A DNA stretch of 64,000 nt from Streptomyces hawaiiensis (lineage in GTDB: Bacteria > Actinomycetota > Actinomycetes > Streptomycetales > Streptomycetaceae), in NCBI RefSeq assembly GCF_004803895.1, contig NZ_CP021978.1, positions 806,001 to 870,000 on the forward strand, in the 5' to 3' direction. The notes under the pieces were generated by a model. That model had not been told where the DNA came from. It did no database searches and was given only the letters and a program-made list of their open reading frames with translations. Position 1 is the first letter of the stretch; each line of letters opens with the position of its first letter. The position numbers were made by a program, and so were the translations under genes. Shown here one piece after another: positions 15,785-23,951 of this stretch.

Positions 15785-16873
15785 TCACGGCCGCCAGCGC
15801 GGGTCGTAGCCGCTGGTCAGCTTGCGCTTGTTGTGGCGCCACCTGGGCTCGTGGTTGACCAGCTCGTTGGTCATGCCACGCAGCCTGCGGACAACGGCCC
15901 CGTACGGCTTGATGACCAGGGACGACAGGGTGCTGCCCGGAGGCTCGTCCATGAACGGCATGAACGCGTCGGGGAAGCCGGGCATCGTGCAGCCGATGCA
16001 GATGCCGCCGACGTTGGGGCAGCCGCCGATGCCGCCCATCCAGCCGCGCTTGGGCACGTTGCAGTTGACGACCGGGCCCCAGCAGCCCGTCTTCACCAGG
16101 CACTTGGGTGAGTTGTAGTCCGTGGCGAAGTTGGCCTGCTCGTAGTACGAGCCGCGGTCGCAGCCCTCGTGGACCGTCTTTCCGAACAGCCACTGCGGGC
16201 GCAGCATGTGGTCCAGCGGCGGCGGGGGTGCGGAGCCGGCCGCGTGGTAGAGGACCCAGATCAGGGTCTCCATGAAGTTCTCGGGCTGGATCGGGCAGCC
16301 GGGCACGTTGACGATGGGCAGGCCGGCCTGGGAGGTGTAGTCCCAGCCCAGGTAGTCGGCGAGGCCCATGCAGCCCGTCGGGTTGCCGGCCATGGCGTGG
16401 ATGCCGCCGAAGGTGGCGCAGGTGCCGGCGGCGACCACCGCCCAGGCCTTGGGGGCCAGTTGGTCGATCCACCAGTTGAGGGTCTGCGGCTCGCCGGTCT
16501 CCGGGTCGTTGCCGAAGGACGTCCAGTAGCCGTCGCCCTCGATGATGTTCTGGTTGGGGATCGAGCCCTCGATGACGAGGATGAACGGGCCCAGCTCGCC
16601 GCGTACGGCCGCCCGGTAGGGCGCCAGGAAGTCCTCGCCGCCCAGACTGGGCGAGAGCACCTTGTTGACCAGGTTCACCTTCGGCAGACCCGGGATCAGC
16701 CCGAGCACCAGGTCCTCGATGGAGGGCTGGTCGGCGGCGGTGAGCGAGACGGTGTCGCCGTCGCAGCTCATGCCCTCGGAGATCCAGAGGATGTGGATCT
16801 CGTCTATGCCCTGCCGGTCCTCGGACCGTTCGGGTTCCTTGCTGACTTCGGCGGTGCTGCTGTGGGTTGTCAT
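15785..16873 (-). CDS. hhyS: [NiFe]-hydrogenase small (Fe-S) subunit, group 1h/5
   Basis: 362 aa carrying the electron-relay clusters. No twin-arginine (RRxFxK) signal is present, so the enzyme stays cytoplasmic, as known for this group. The proximal-cluster motif reads GMSCDGD (C37, D40): the second Cys of the usual CxxC is an Asp, the 3Cys-1Asp ligation reported for the Ralstonia actinobacterial-type enzyme. Other cluster ligands appear in GTCATFGG, PGCPIQPENF, EGCDRGSYY, KTGCWGPVVNC and GGICIGCTMPGFPD. The start is 1 nt beyond the stop of the 504-aa gene, so the two are coupled. Confidence 0.96.
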   Translation of the reverse strand: MTTHSSTAEVSKEPERSEDRQGIDEIHILWISEGMSCDGDTVSLTAADQPSIEDLVLGLIPGLPKVNLVNKVLSPSLGGEDFLAPYRAAVRGELGPFILVIEGSIPNQNIIEGDGYWTSFGNDPETGEPQTLNWWIDQLAPKAWAVVAAGTCATFGGIHAMAGNPTGCMGLADYLGWDYTSQAGLPIVNVPGCPIQPENFMETLIWVLYHAAGSAPPPPLDHMLRPQWLFGKTVHEGCDRGSYYEQANFATDYNSPKCLVKTGCWGPVVNCNVPKRGWMGGIGGCPNVGGICIGCTMPGFPDAFMPFMDEPPGSTLSSLVIKPYGAVVRRLRGMTNELVNHEPRWRHNKRKLTSGYDPRWRP

Positions 16874-16874
16874 A

Positions 16875-18389
16875 TCACTCGGCCTCCGCTGCGGGGGTCT
16901 CGGAGTCGGTCGGGTGCCGCGACGGAACCGCGGCGGGAGCCGGTGCCGACGGCTCGTCCGGGGATCCGGCGGGCCCGAGGGGTTCGAGCTCGTCGGGCCG
17001 GAAGTAGTGGAAGCGGCCGTACCAGTTGTTCAGTTCGGCGGCCGGGTCGTCGTCGAGGGTGACGGCGAGGTGCACGCTGCCGTCCACGTCGTGGAAGACG
17101 GCGGCGACCTCGGCGGTCCGCCCGGCGAGAAACATGTCCTGGGCGTCGGCGCCGCGCCCTCGGGGGCGGAGGCGGACGCGGTTGCCGCCACCGAGGGGTA
17201 CGCCGTCGACGAGCACGGTGTCGGTGGTCGGGGAGAGACCCTCGTCCGCGCTCTCCTGCCACCAGGCGGGACGGTCGGCGGACGCCGTGGGGGTGGCCGG
17301 TGTCAGGGAGCGGACGGCGCCGTGCAGCCGTTCGAAGACCTCCTGCGGCATGGTGTCGACCCGGTCGAGGATCGCCGCCGCCCGCGGGTCGGTGGCCCGC
17401 GCCTCGCGCTTCTCCTCGTCGGTCAGCAGCATCGTGCGCAGCGTGAGGATCTCGTCGATCTCGGCGGCGTCGTGCAGGTCGCCCGGGCTTTCGGGGGCGA
17501 CCTGGGGATGGTCGGGCAGGATGATCGGCGCGGACAGCAGCACGCGTCCGGCGTCCCCGGCCTCGCCGCCGAGCACGGGGAAGGTGAACTCGTTGCGGCA
17601 CGCGCGCACGGGCGCTTGAAGGTCCGTCGGCGGATCGATGAGCGAGACGAACTCCACTCCGTCGCCGCCGATGAGGGTGTGGGTGGCGATGAGGGCCCGG
17701 CGCAGTGCCTCGTCCCGCGCCGTGCCCGGGGGCGGGGCGGGCGCGGTGTTCGTGGTCCGTACGCGGATCCGGCAGAGGTCGTCGGAGAGCCGCTCGGCGG
17801 TGACGGTGGTCTCGGCCCGGATCTCCTCGCGGGCGCGCACCACCCGCCCGGCGCCTTCCGGCAGCGGCTCGATGTCCTCACCCGCCGCGGCGCCCACCGC
17901 GACGGTGCGTCCGCCCCGGAGGAGTTCGTCGAGCGTGACCTCGATCCCGCACTCGCGCGGCAGGGCCTCGTCGAAGGTCAGATGCACCGTGCCGTCGCCG
18001 GTGCGCAGCGACTCGACGGGGCGGTGGCCTGCTTCCTCCACCTGCTTGCGCTGCATCTGCAGGTAGCGCACCCGCACCCTTACGCGGGCGCTGCCGGGCT
18101 GCCGGACCCGCAGCAGGCACTCGGTCTGCTGGTACCAGGAGTCGGCCGAACCGGAGACACCCGGGGCGACGGGGCCGTCCGCCTCCACCCAGTCCCGGGG
18201 GAAGAGCACGCCGAACTGCCAGCGGACCCGGTTCTTGGCGGAGGAGCGGCGGTAGGGGTAGAGGAGGTAGCCCTCGTAGAGGACGGCGTCGGCGACGGCG
18301 CTGAGCTGCTCGAAGACGCCCGGGGACGGGCCAGCGCCGCCGCTCGTGGCAGCGCTCTTCGTACCGCCCTCGGCCAGTGCTTCCGCCAT
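16875..18389 (-). CDS. Uncharacterised 504-aa protein leading the hydrogenase structural operon
   Basis: No domain recognised. Soluble, no signal peptide or membrane helix. Residues about 25-250 look like a beta-rich domain (LYEGYLLYPYRRSSAKNR, WQFGVLFPRDW). Residues about 255-345 are another unit (FVSLIDPPTD, then FTFPVLGGEAG). The C-terminal half contains a helical segment and a small beta domain (GNRVRLRPR, NNWYGRFHYFRPDELEPL), followed by a Pro/Ala-rich tail. It is the first gene of the operon, after a GAGGAGTCGCG ribosome site, and its stop lies 1 nt from the hhyS ATG. Such coupling suggests a dedicated partner, chaperone or third component of the enzyme. Confidence 0.8.
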   Translation of the reverse strand: MAEALAEGGTKSAATSGGAGPSPGVFEQLSAVADAVLYEGYLLYPYRRSSAKNRVRWQFGVLFPRDWVEADGPVAPGVSGSADSWYQQTECLLRVRQPGSARVRVRVRYLQMQRKQVEEAGHRPVESLRTGDGTVHLTFDEALPRECGIEVTLDELLRGGRTVAVGAAAGEDIEPLPEGAGRVVRAREEIRAETTVTAERLSDDLCRIRVRTTNTAPAPPPGTARDEALRRALIATHTLIGGDGVEFVSLIDPPTDLQAPVRACRNEFTFPVLGGEAGDAGRVLLSAPIILPDHPQVAPESPGDLHDAAEIDEILTLRTMLLTDEEKREARATDPRAAAILDRVDTMPQEVFERLHGAVRSLTPATPTASADRPAWWQESADEGLSPTTDTVLVDGVPLGGGNRVRLRPRGRGADAQDMFLAGRTAEVAAVFHDVDGSVHLAVTLDDDPAAELNNWYGRFHYFRPDELEPLGPAGSPDEPSAPAPAAVPSRHPTDSETPAAEAE

Positions 18390-18537
18390 CGCGACTCCTC
18401 GTCCCTGGGTGCACGCGCATCCCTTCCACCACGGTCACACCGCTCACCCACCGCCGCCTCCTCCGGCGCAGCGTGATTGGGCCGTTCGGGGCGTTCGGGG
18501 GTCGCCGTGGGTGTGGCTCGGGACGACGGGCACAGCG

Positions 18538-18572
18538 ACGGGCCCGTCAGCACCGCGGCGCGACGGGCCCGT
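18538..18572 (-). terminator. Hairpin terminator after the DUF6069 gene
   Basis: Two copies of the self-complementary acgggcccgt (18538-18547 and 18563-18572) can pair as a 10-bp stem with a 15-nt loop. It lies 18 nt past the stop of the upstream - strand gene and before the hydrogenase operon's leader, so it probably insulates the two. Confidence 0.55.
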
Positions 18573-18590
18573 GTCGGTGGCGGGGAGCGG

Positions 18591-19061
18591 TCAGCGCTGC
18601 CCGTGGGAGAGCCTTCGCGCCAGCAGCGGGACGATGACCGCGGCGGCCACCACGTGGGACGCGGCCAGGACGATCTGGGTGGACGTGGCGGTGTGCGGGG
18701 CGACGGCCGGGCCGGCGAGGGACAGTGCGGTGAGCGCGACGGTGGTCACCGTGAAGGTGCGGGCGGGCCGCTCGGCCCAGCGGGCGAGGGCGACCGCGAG
18801 CACGATTCCGGCGACCGACCAGAACACCACTCCGCCGAAGAAGCCTCCCACCGGGATCTCCGCGGCCTCCGTGGCCCCGGGACCGGCCGCCTCCATGGGG
18901 ACACCGGCGGCCCGCGTGGCGAGCGCGAACGCCTCCGTCACCACGGCTCCGGCGAGGGCCGCCAGAACGCCGACCAGCCATACGGGGCCCGTGAGAAGGA
19001 GGCGGGCGGTGCTCCGGGACTCGGTCCGCGTGGCCTGGATCTGAGGCGTCGACACACTCAT
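18591..19061 (-). CDS. DUF6069-type four-helix membrane protein
   Basis: 156 aa. Four hydrophobic helices are visible: LLLTGPVWLVGVLAALAGAV, FFGGVVFWSVAGIVLAVAL, FTVTTVALTALSLAGPAVA and IVLAASHVVAAAVIVPLLA. A short loop between helices 1 and 2 contains RAAGVPMEAAGPG and EIPVGGF, a pattern I associate with the actinobacterial DUF6069 family. Function unknown. It starts at the ATG at 19059-19061 after a TCAGGAGACAG ribosome site and is divergent from the malic enzyme gene. Confidence 0.75.
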   Translation of the reverse strand: MSVSTPQIQATRTESRSTARLLLTGPVWLVGVLAALAGAVVTEAFALATRAAGVPMEAAGPGATEAAEIPVGGFFGGVVFWSVAGIVLAVALARWAERPARTFTVTTVALTALSLAGPAVAPHTATSTQIVLAASHVVAAAVIVPLLARRLSHGQR

Positions 19062-19230
19062 GTCACTGTCTCCTGAGGGAAGTTGAGGGTCGGTGGCGCT
19101 TACGGAGAGGTAGACCGGGCGGCACGGCGGAACTCATCGGTGGCACAGGGGCGTTCTCACGGGGTCGGTCATTCGTCCGGATGGCACACGTCACCCGCAC
19201 GAACCGGCGCGTCATGGGAAGGCGTTACCC

Positions 19231-20907
19231 ATGGACCAGCAGACGAAATACCCCCGCCCCACCACCAGCCCCGCCGTCACGACCCTGGCCGACCCGCTGG
19301 TCAACAAGGGCACCGCCTTCAGCCGGCGCGAACGCCAGGAGCTGGGACTCGACGGACTGCTGCCGCCCGCGGTGGAGACCCTGGACGAGCAGGTTGCCCG
19401 CGCCTACGAGGCGTTCCACGGCTACGACAAGCCCCTCAACCGGCACATCTACCTGCGACAGCTCCAGGACACCAACGAGGTGCTCTTCTACCGTCTCGTC
19501 ACCGAGTACCTGGAGGAGCTGCTGCCCGTCGTCTACACGCCGACGGTGGGCGAGGCCTGCCAGAAGTTCAGCGAGATCTACCGCCGGCCGCGCGGTCTGT
19601 TCCTGACCTGGGAGGACCGGCACCGCTTCGGTGACATCCTGCGCAACCGCCCGCACCGGGACCACGACGTGGACGTCATCGTCGTCACCGACGGGCAGCG
19701 CATCCTCGGCCTGGGCGACCAGGGCGTCGGCGGCATGGGCATCCCCGTCGGCAAGCTCAGCCTCTACACCGCGATCGGCGGCATCCATCCCGCCCGCACC
19801 CTGCCGATCCTGCTGGACGTCGGCACCGACAACGAGACCCTGCTCGACAACCCCCGCTACCTGGGCCGCCGCGCACGGCGGCTGACCGGCGCCGAGTACG
19901 ACGAGATGATCGAGGCGTTCGTCTCGGCGGTCGAGGCGGAACTGCCCGGAACGCTGCTGCAGTGGGAGGACTTCGCCACCGCCCACGCCCACCCCATCCT
20001 CGCCCGCTACCGCGACCGGCTGCTCACGTTCAACGACGACATCCAGGGCACCGCGGCCGTCACGCTCGGCGCCCTGTCCACCGCGGCGGACGTGGCCGGT
20101 ACCCCGCTGCCCGAGCAGCGCGTGGTGATCCTGGGCGCGGGGTCGGCCGCCATCGGCGTCGCCGACATGATCCGTACGGCCATGATCGATGAGGGCCTGC
20201 CGGAGGACGAGGCCACGGCACGGTTCTGGATCCTCGACGTCGACGGCCTGCTGGTGTCCTCACGGTCCGAACTGACGCCGCAGCAGCGGATGTTCGCGCG
20301 CGACGACAGCGAGGTGGCCGACTGGGACGGCACCGGCCTCGCCGAAGTGGTGCGCCACGTCGAGCCGACGGCGCTCATCGGGCTGTCTACGGCGCACGGC
20401 GCGTTCACCGAGGAGATCGTGCGGCAGATGGCCTCGACCTGCGAACGGCCCGTCGTCTTCCCGCTCTCCAACCCCACCTCGCACTCCGAGGCCGAACCCG
20501 CGGACCTCACCCGGTGGACCGACGGGCGGGCGCTGATCGCCACCGGCTCGCCCTTCCCGCCGTTGACGGTCGACGGGCGAGAGGTGCCCGTGGCGCAGTC
20601 GAACAACGTGTACGTCTTCCCGGCCATGGGCCTCGCGGTGACCGCGAGCCGGGCCACGCGGGTCACGGACCGCATGCTCGTGGCCGCCGCCCGAGCCGTC
20701 GCGCGGTGCGCGGTGCGGGCGGCGGACGGCGACGACGGTCCCGTACCGCTGCTGCCGCCCCTGACCGGGATGCGGGAGTCCGCCCGCGAGATCGCCCTGG
20801 CCGCGGCCCTCGCCGCCGTCGAGGACGGGGTGGCCCCGCAGGCCACGGAGGAGGAGCTGCGCAAGGCCGTCGCCCGGGCGCAGTGGACGCCCCTGTACGA
20901 GGACTAG
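19231..20907 (+). CDS. Malic enzyme (NAD-type, decarboxylating)
   Basis: 558 aa, full length for the MaeA/SfcA-like class. It oxidatively decarboxylates malate to pyruvate. The N-terminal malic domain shows VVYTPTVGEACQKFSEI, GDQGVGGMGIPVGKLSLY and the catalytic/metal region FNDDIQGTAAV. The Rossmann domain starts at about residue 285 with ILGAGSAAIGVADM and continues to the SNPTSHSEAEPADL segment and SNNVYVFPAMGLAV. NAD preference is inferred from the family type, not proven by residues. Start ATG at 19231 after GGAAGGCG. Monocistronic in appearance, with 169 nt separating it from the divergent DUF6069 gene. Confidence 0.93.
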   Translation: MDQQTKYPRPTTSPAVTTLADPLVNKGTAFSRRERQELGLDGLLPPAVETLDEQVARAYEAFHGYDKPLNRHIYLRQLQDTNEVLFYRLVTEYLEELLPVVYTPTVGEACQKFSEIYRRPRGLFLTWEDRHRFGDILRNRPHRDHDVDVIVVTDGQRILGLGDQGVGGMGIPVGKLSLYTAIGGIHPARTLPILLDVGTDNETLLDNPRYLGRRARRLTGAEYDEMIEAFVSAVEAELPGTLLQWEDFATAHAHPILARYRDRLLTFNDDIQGTAAVTLGALSTAADVAGTPLPEQRVVILGAGSAAIGVADMIRTAMIDEGLPEDEATARFWILDVDGLLVSSRSELTPQQRMFARDDSEVADWDGTGLAEVVRHVEPTALIGLSTAHGAFTEEIVRQMASTCERPVVFPLSNPTSHSEAEPADLTRWTDGRALIATGSPFPPLTVDGREVPVAQSNNVYVFPAMGLAVTASRATRVTDRMLVAAARAVARCAVRAADGDDGPVPLLPPLTGMRESAREIALAAALAAVEDGVAPQATEEELRKAVARAQWTPLYED

Positions 20908-20974
20908 GAGCGTATGCCGGTACTCCGCGGGCCGTACCGCCGAGACGACACGCCGGCCGGCCCCGGAGGAATCG

Positions 20975-21132
20975 GCAGCCGAGCCTGCCGCTGGTGCGGG
21001 GCGGGGCCGCCGTCGCCCTGGTGAGCGCCACCGTGGGGCCCGACGGCATCGACGGGATCTACCGGGGCCCTGGCGCCGGACAAGCTGAGGGGGTACGAGC
21101 GGTCGGCCCGCAGGGTCACCGACCGCCCGTAG
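20975..21132 (+). pseudogene. Relic of an ECF41-like sigma factor C terminus
   Basis: Two frames together read SLPLVRGGAAVALVSATVG-x-DGIDGIY and then, one frame over, LAPDKLRGYERSARRVTDRP followed by a stop. This resembles the SnoaL-like tail of ECF41-group sigma factors, whose NPDKL motif is a hallmark. Only about 50 codons survive, with a frameshift near 21065. It converges with an epimerase relic, the partner type (COE genes) that ECF41 factors normally control. The identification is from motif memory and moderate at best. Confidence 0.4.
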
Positions 21133-21142
21133 CCCGCCGGGG

Positions 21143-21463
21143 TCAGCTCTGCTTGAGCCACTCCTCGTACCGGGTGGACGCGAGGTGCGCGCTCCCGTCG
21201 CCGGTGAGCACGTCGGGCATGCCGGCGAACGGGCCGGCGCTCTCGTCGGTGACGACGGTGCGGCCGTCCGGCTTCACCGCCAGGGTGAGCTCACCGAGCC
21301 GGTCGAGGCCGTACACCTCGGGCCCCACGACGGCGTGGATGCCGTTCGAGGGTTCGCCCTGCGCCGCGTCGGCGACGACCCCTGCGACGTCGGCGGAGGC
21401 GATCGGACGCAGGCGTGTGGACGGCAGCCGCACCTCGGTGCCCTCGGTGGACATCTTCATCAC
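21143..21463 (-). pseudogene. C-terminal relic of an NmrA-like NAD(P)-binding epimerase
   Basis: 106 codons without the N-terminal Rossmann motif (no GxxGxxG). What remains resembles the C-terminal half of NmrA/epimerase-like proteins: LRPIASADVAGVVADAA, NGIHAVVGPEVYGLDRLGEL, then RYEEWLKQS. It ends normally at a TGA. No ribosome site or plausible start precedes it, and the upstream DNA shows no matching N terminus in any frame. Together with the neighbouring sigma-factor relic it looks like a decayed ECF41 plus epimerase locus. Confidence 0.6.
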
Positions 21464-21560
21464 GACACAGGGCGGGGCCCGGATCTGTGACAGCCGGGCC
21501 GGGAACTCACTCCGTCGGCCGCAGGCGTCCGCGTCGAGACGCGGACGCCCCTGTGGCCCG

Positions 21561-23189
21561 TCAGGCGTCCGCGTCGACGCGCGGAAGGGGGCCGCCGCCC
21601 GTGACCGCGGCCTTGCCGGATTCCGCGGACTCCTCCGAGAGCCGTTCCATGCCGCTCGTGGTCTTCAGCGGCTTCTCCTTGACGAACAGCACGGCGATCA
21701 GCGCGAGCGCGGCGAAGGGCGTGGCGACGAGGAAGAGTTCGGCCGTGGCGACACCGTAGGCGTGCTCGACGATGTCCCGCATCGGGGCCGGCAGGGTGGT
21801 CATGTCCGGAACGCCGCCGTGCCCGGCCTGGTCTCCGCCCGCGGCGGCGGCTCCCGCTCCCGCCAGGCTCTTGGTCATCTCCGAGGCGACACGGTTGGCC
21901 AGGATCGCGCCGAGCACGCTGGTTCCGATGGTGCCGCCCATGCTGCGGAAGAAGGACAGCACCGAGGTGGCGGCGCCCAGTTCGGCCGCCGGGACGTCGT
22001 TCTGCGCGGCCAGCACCAGGTTCTGCATCAGCATGCCGACGCCGATGCCCATGACCGCCATGTAGAGGCTGAGCAGAGCGAAGTGAGTGTCGGCCGAGAT
22101 CGTGGACAGCAGTGCGAGACCCACCGTCATCGTGACGCCGCCCGCGACGAGGTACACCTTCCACCGGCCGGTCGCGCTGATGACCTGCCCGGCGACGGTG
22201 GAGGAGAGCAGCAGGCCCAGGATCATGGGCAGGCTCATCAGGCCCGCGACCGTCGGGGACTTGCCCAGGGCGACCTGGAAGTACTGCGACAGGAAGACCG
22301 TGCCGCCGAACATGGCGACGCCCACGAACAGGCTGGCGACGGTGGTCAGCGTCACCGTGCGGTTGCGGAAGATGCCCAGCGGAATGACCGGCTCGGCGAC
22401 CTTCGCCTCGACGAACACCGCGGCGACCAGCAGCGCCACTCCCCCGCCGGTCAGTACGGCCGTCTGCCACGACGCCCAGTCGAACCGGTTCCCGGCGAGG
22501 GTGACCCAGATCAGCAGCGCGCAGACACCCGCGACGATGAGGAAGGCACCCAGGTAGTCGATTTTCGCCTCGCGGCGGACGGTGGGCAGGTGCAGGGTGC
22601 GCTGGAGCAGGGCGATGGCGAGCAGGGCGAAGGGCACGCCGATGAAGAAGCACCAGCGCCAGCCGAGCCAGGAGGTGTCCACCAGGACGCCGCCGATCAG
22701 CGGGCCGGCGACGGTTCCGACGGCGAACACGGCGCCGAAGATGCCCGCGTACTTGCCCAGCCTGCGCGGCGGGATGATCGCCGCCATGACGACCTGCGCG
22801 AGCGCGGTGAGGCCGCCCGCGCCGACGCCCTGGGCGACGCGGCTGAAGATGAGCAGGCCGACGTCGTGGGAGAAGCCCGCCAGCAGCGAGCCGACGACGA
22901 ACAGGCCGAGGGAGAGCTGAAGCAGCAGCTTCTGGTTGTAGAGGTCGGACAGCTTGCCCCACAGCGGCACCGTCGCCGTCATGGCGAGCAGTTCGGCGGT
23001 GACGACCCAGGTGTAGGAGGACTGGCTTGCCCCGAGGTCGGCGATGATCCGGGGCAGCGCGTTGGAGACCACGGTGCCGGCCAGGATGGCGACGAACATG
23101 CCGGCCATCAGCCCTGACATGGCCTGGAGTATCTGCCGGTTGGACATGGCGGACGGTGACGCCTCGGCAGGCGCCGCTGAAGTGTTCAC
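21561..23189 (-). CDS. DHA2-family (14-helix) multidrug efflux MFS transporter
   Basis: 542 aa from GTG 23187-23189 (VNTSAAPAEAS). The longer frame is rejected because it reads antisense through the TetR gene. About 14 hydrophobic helices are present. Family motifs include the loop LWGKLSDLYNQKLL (motif A), GVGAGGLTALAQVV and the motif C-like GIFGAVFAVGTVAGPLIGGVL. It exports drugs by proton exchange; the substrate is unknown. It lies 35 nt downstream of a TetR gene on the same strand, the usual arrangement of an efflux pump with its local repressor. Confidence 0.92.
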   Translation of the reverse strand: MNTSAAPAEASPSAMSNRQILQAMSGLMAGMFVAILAGTVVSNALPRIIADLGASQSSYTWVVTAELLAMTATVPLWGKLSDLYNQKLLLQLSLGLFVVGSLLAGFSHDVGLLIFSRVAQGVGAGGLTALAQVVMAAIIPPRRLGKYAGIFGAVFAVGTVAGPLIGGVLVDTSWLGWRWCFFIGVPFALLAIALLQRTLHLPTVRREAKIDYLGAFLIVAGVCALLIWVTLAGNRFDWASWQTAVLTGGGVALLVAAVFVEAKVAEPVIPLGIFRNRTVTLTTVASLFVGVAMFGGTVFLSQYFQVALGKSPTVAGLMSLPMILGLLLSSTVAGQVISATGRWKVYLVAGGVTMTVGLALLSTISADTHFALLSLYMAVMGIGVGMLMQNLVLAAQNDVPAAELGAATSVLSFFRSMGGTIGTSVLGAILANRVASEMTKSLAGAGAAAAGGDQAGHGGVPDMTTLPAPMRDIVEHAYGVATAELFLVATPFAALALIAVLFVKEKPLKTTSGMERLSEESAESGKAAVTGGGPLPRVDADA

Positions 23190-23224
23190 TTGATCTCTTT
23201 CACGGAGGGGAGGGCGGACGGTGG

Positions 23225-23911
23225 CTACTGGTCCGCCGGTGGCGGGGCCGGGAGGCCCGCCGCGAGGTGCTCGAACGTCTCCCGGAAGACGTCCGTGAAG
23301 GCGGCTTCGTCCTGTCGGACGCACCAGTGCTCGACGGCGACCCGGACCGCCGCGACGCCGACGGCGGCCAGCAGGCGCGGGTAGAGGTCCAGCGCCCGCC
23401 TCCTGCGCTCGTCGTCCGGTGACGCGCATTCCGCGCGCTCCCCGGAGAAGAGCGGCGAGCCGGCGCCGATGCGTTCGGCGAGCGTTTCGGCGAGTGCGAG
23501 CTCGTCCGCCATGTGCGCGCCGATACTGCGCGCGAGCAGGTGGGGAGAGCGGCGCAGCACCTCGGAGTGCAGCCGCCACAGTTCCTGCTGCTGCTCTACC
23601 TCGGCCAGCTCGGCCGCCATGGCATCACGCAGCGCGGTCAGCGCGGAGACCTCGGAGGGTGCCGCCCGTACGGCCTGCCGCACCCGTGCGCTCGACTCCG
23701 CGCCGATCATGACGAAGACGTCGTCACGCGCGTCGAAGTAGTTGAAGAACGTCCGCGCGGACACCCCGGCCGCCTCGCTGATGGCGTCGACGGTGACGTG
23801 CTCCGCCCCGTGCTCCGCCGCCAGCCGCACCGCGGCCGCCACCAGGGCGGCACGCGTCGCCTGCTTCTTGCGTTCGCGCAGCCCGAGAGCCGCCGGGTTC
23901 CCCTCCGTCAT
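23225..23911 (-). CDS. TetR-family repressor, likely of the adjacent efflux pump
   Basis: 228 aa. Helix-turn-helix at residues about 14-60 (RAALVAAAVRLAAEHG, VTVDAISEAAGVSARTFFNYF). The rest is the ligand-binding helical domain. The ATG at 23909-23911 has no Shine-Dalgarno and lies 6 nt after a good -10 box, so the mRNA is probably leaderless. The same promoter would drive the MFS gene 35 nt downstream, giving an auto-repressed operon. Nothing in the ligand domain identifies the inducer. Confidence 0.9.
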   Translation of the reverse strand: MTEGNPAALGLRERKKQATRAALVAAAVRLAAEHGAEHVTVDAISEAAGVSARTFFNYFDARDDVFVMIGAESSARVRQAVRAAPSEVSALTALRDAMAAELAEVEQQQELWRLHSEVLRRSPHLLARSIGAHMADELALAETLAERIGAGSPLFSGERAECASPDDERRRRALDLYPRLLAAVGVAAVRVAVEHWCVRQDEAAFTDVFRETFEHLAAGLPAPPPADQ

Positions 23912-23917
23912 ATTTTC

Positions 23918-23945
23918 ATAGTACGCAAAGATGCATGCTCTGCAA
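23918..23945 (-). promoter_or_regulatory. Promoter with operator-like spacer for the TetR-MFS operon
   Basis: On the - strand: -35 TTGCAG (23945-23940), 16-nt spacer, -10 TACTAT (23923-23918), then 6 nt to the ATG at 23911, so transcription should start at or next to the start codon. The spacer contains agatgcatgctct with the nested palindromes ATGCAT and GCATGC and outer AGA/TCT arms, a plausible site for TetR self-repression. Confidence 0.6.
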
Positions 23946-23951
23946 AAATAC

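Noticed and set aside
20514..23117. 867-codon + strand frame covering the malic enzyme end and the efflux gene
   Set aside because: Antisense to the MFS gene; only its short part near 21.0 kb reflects a former coding fragment.
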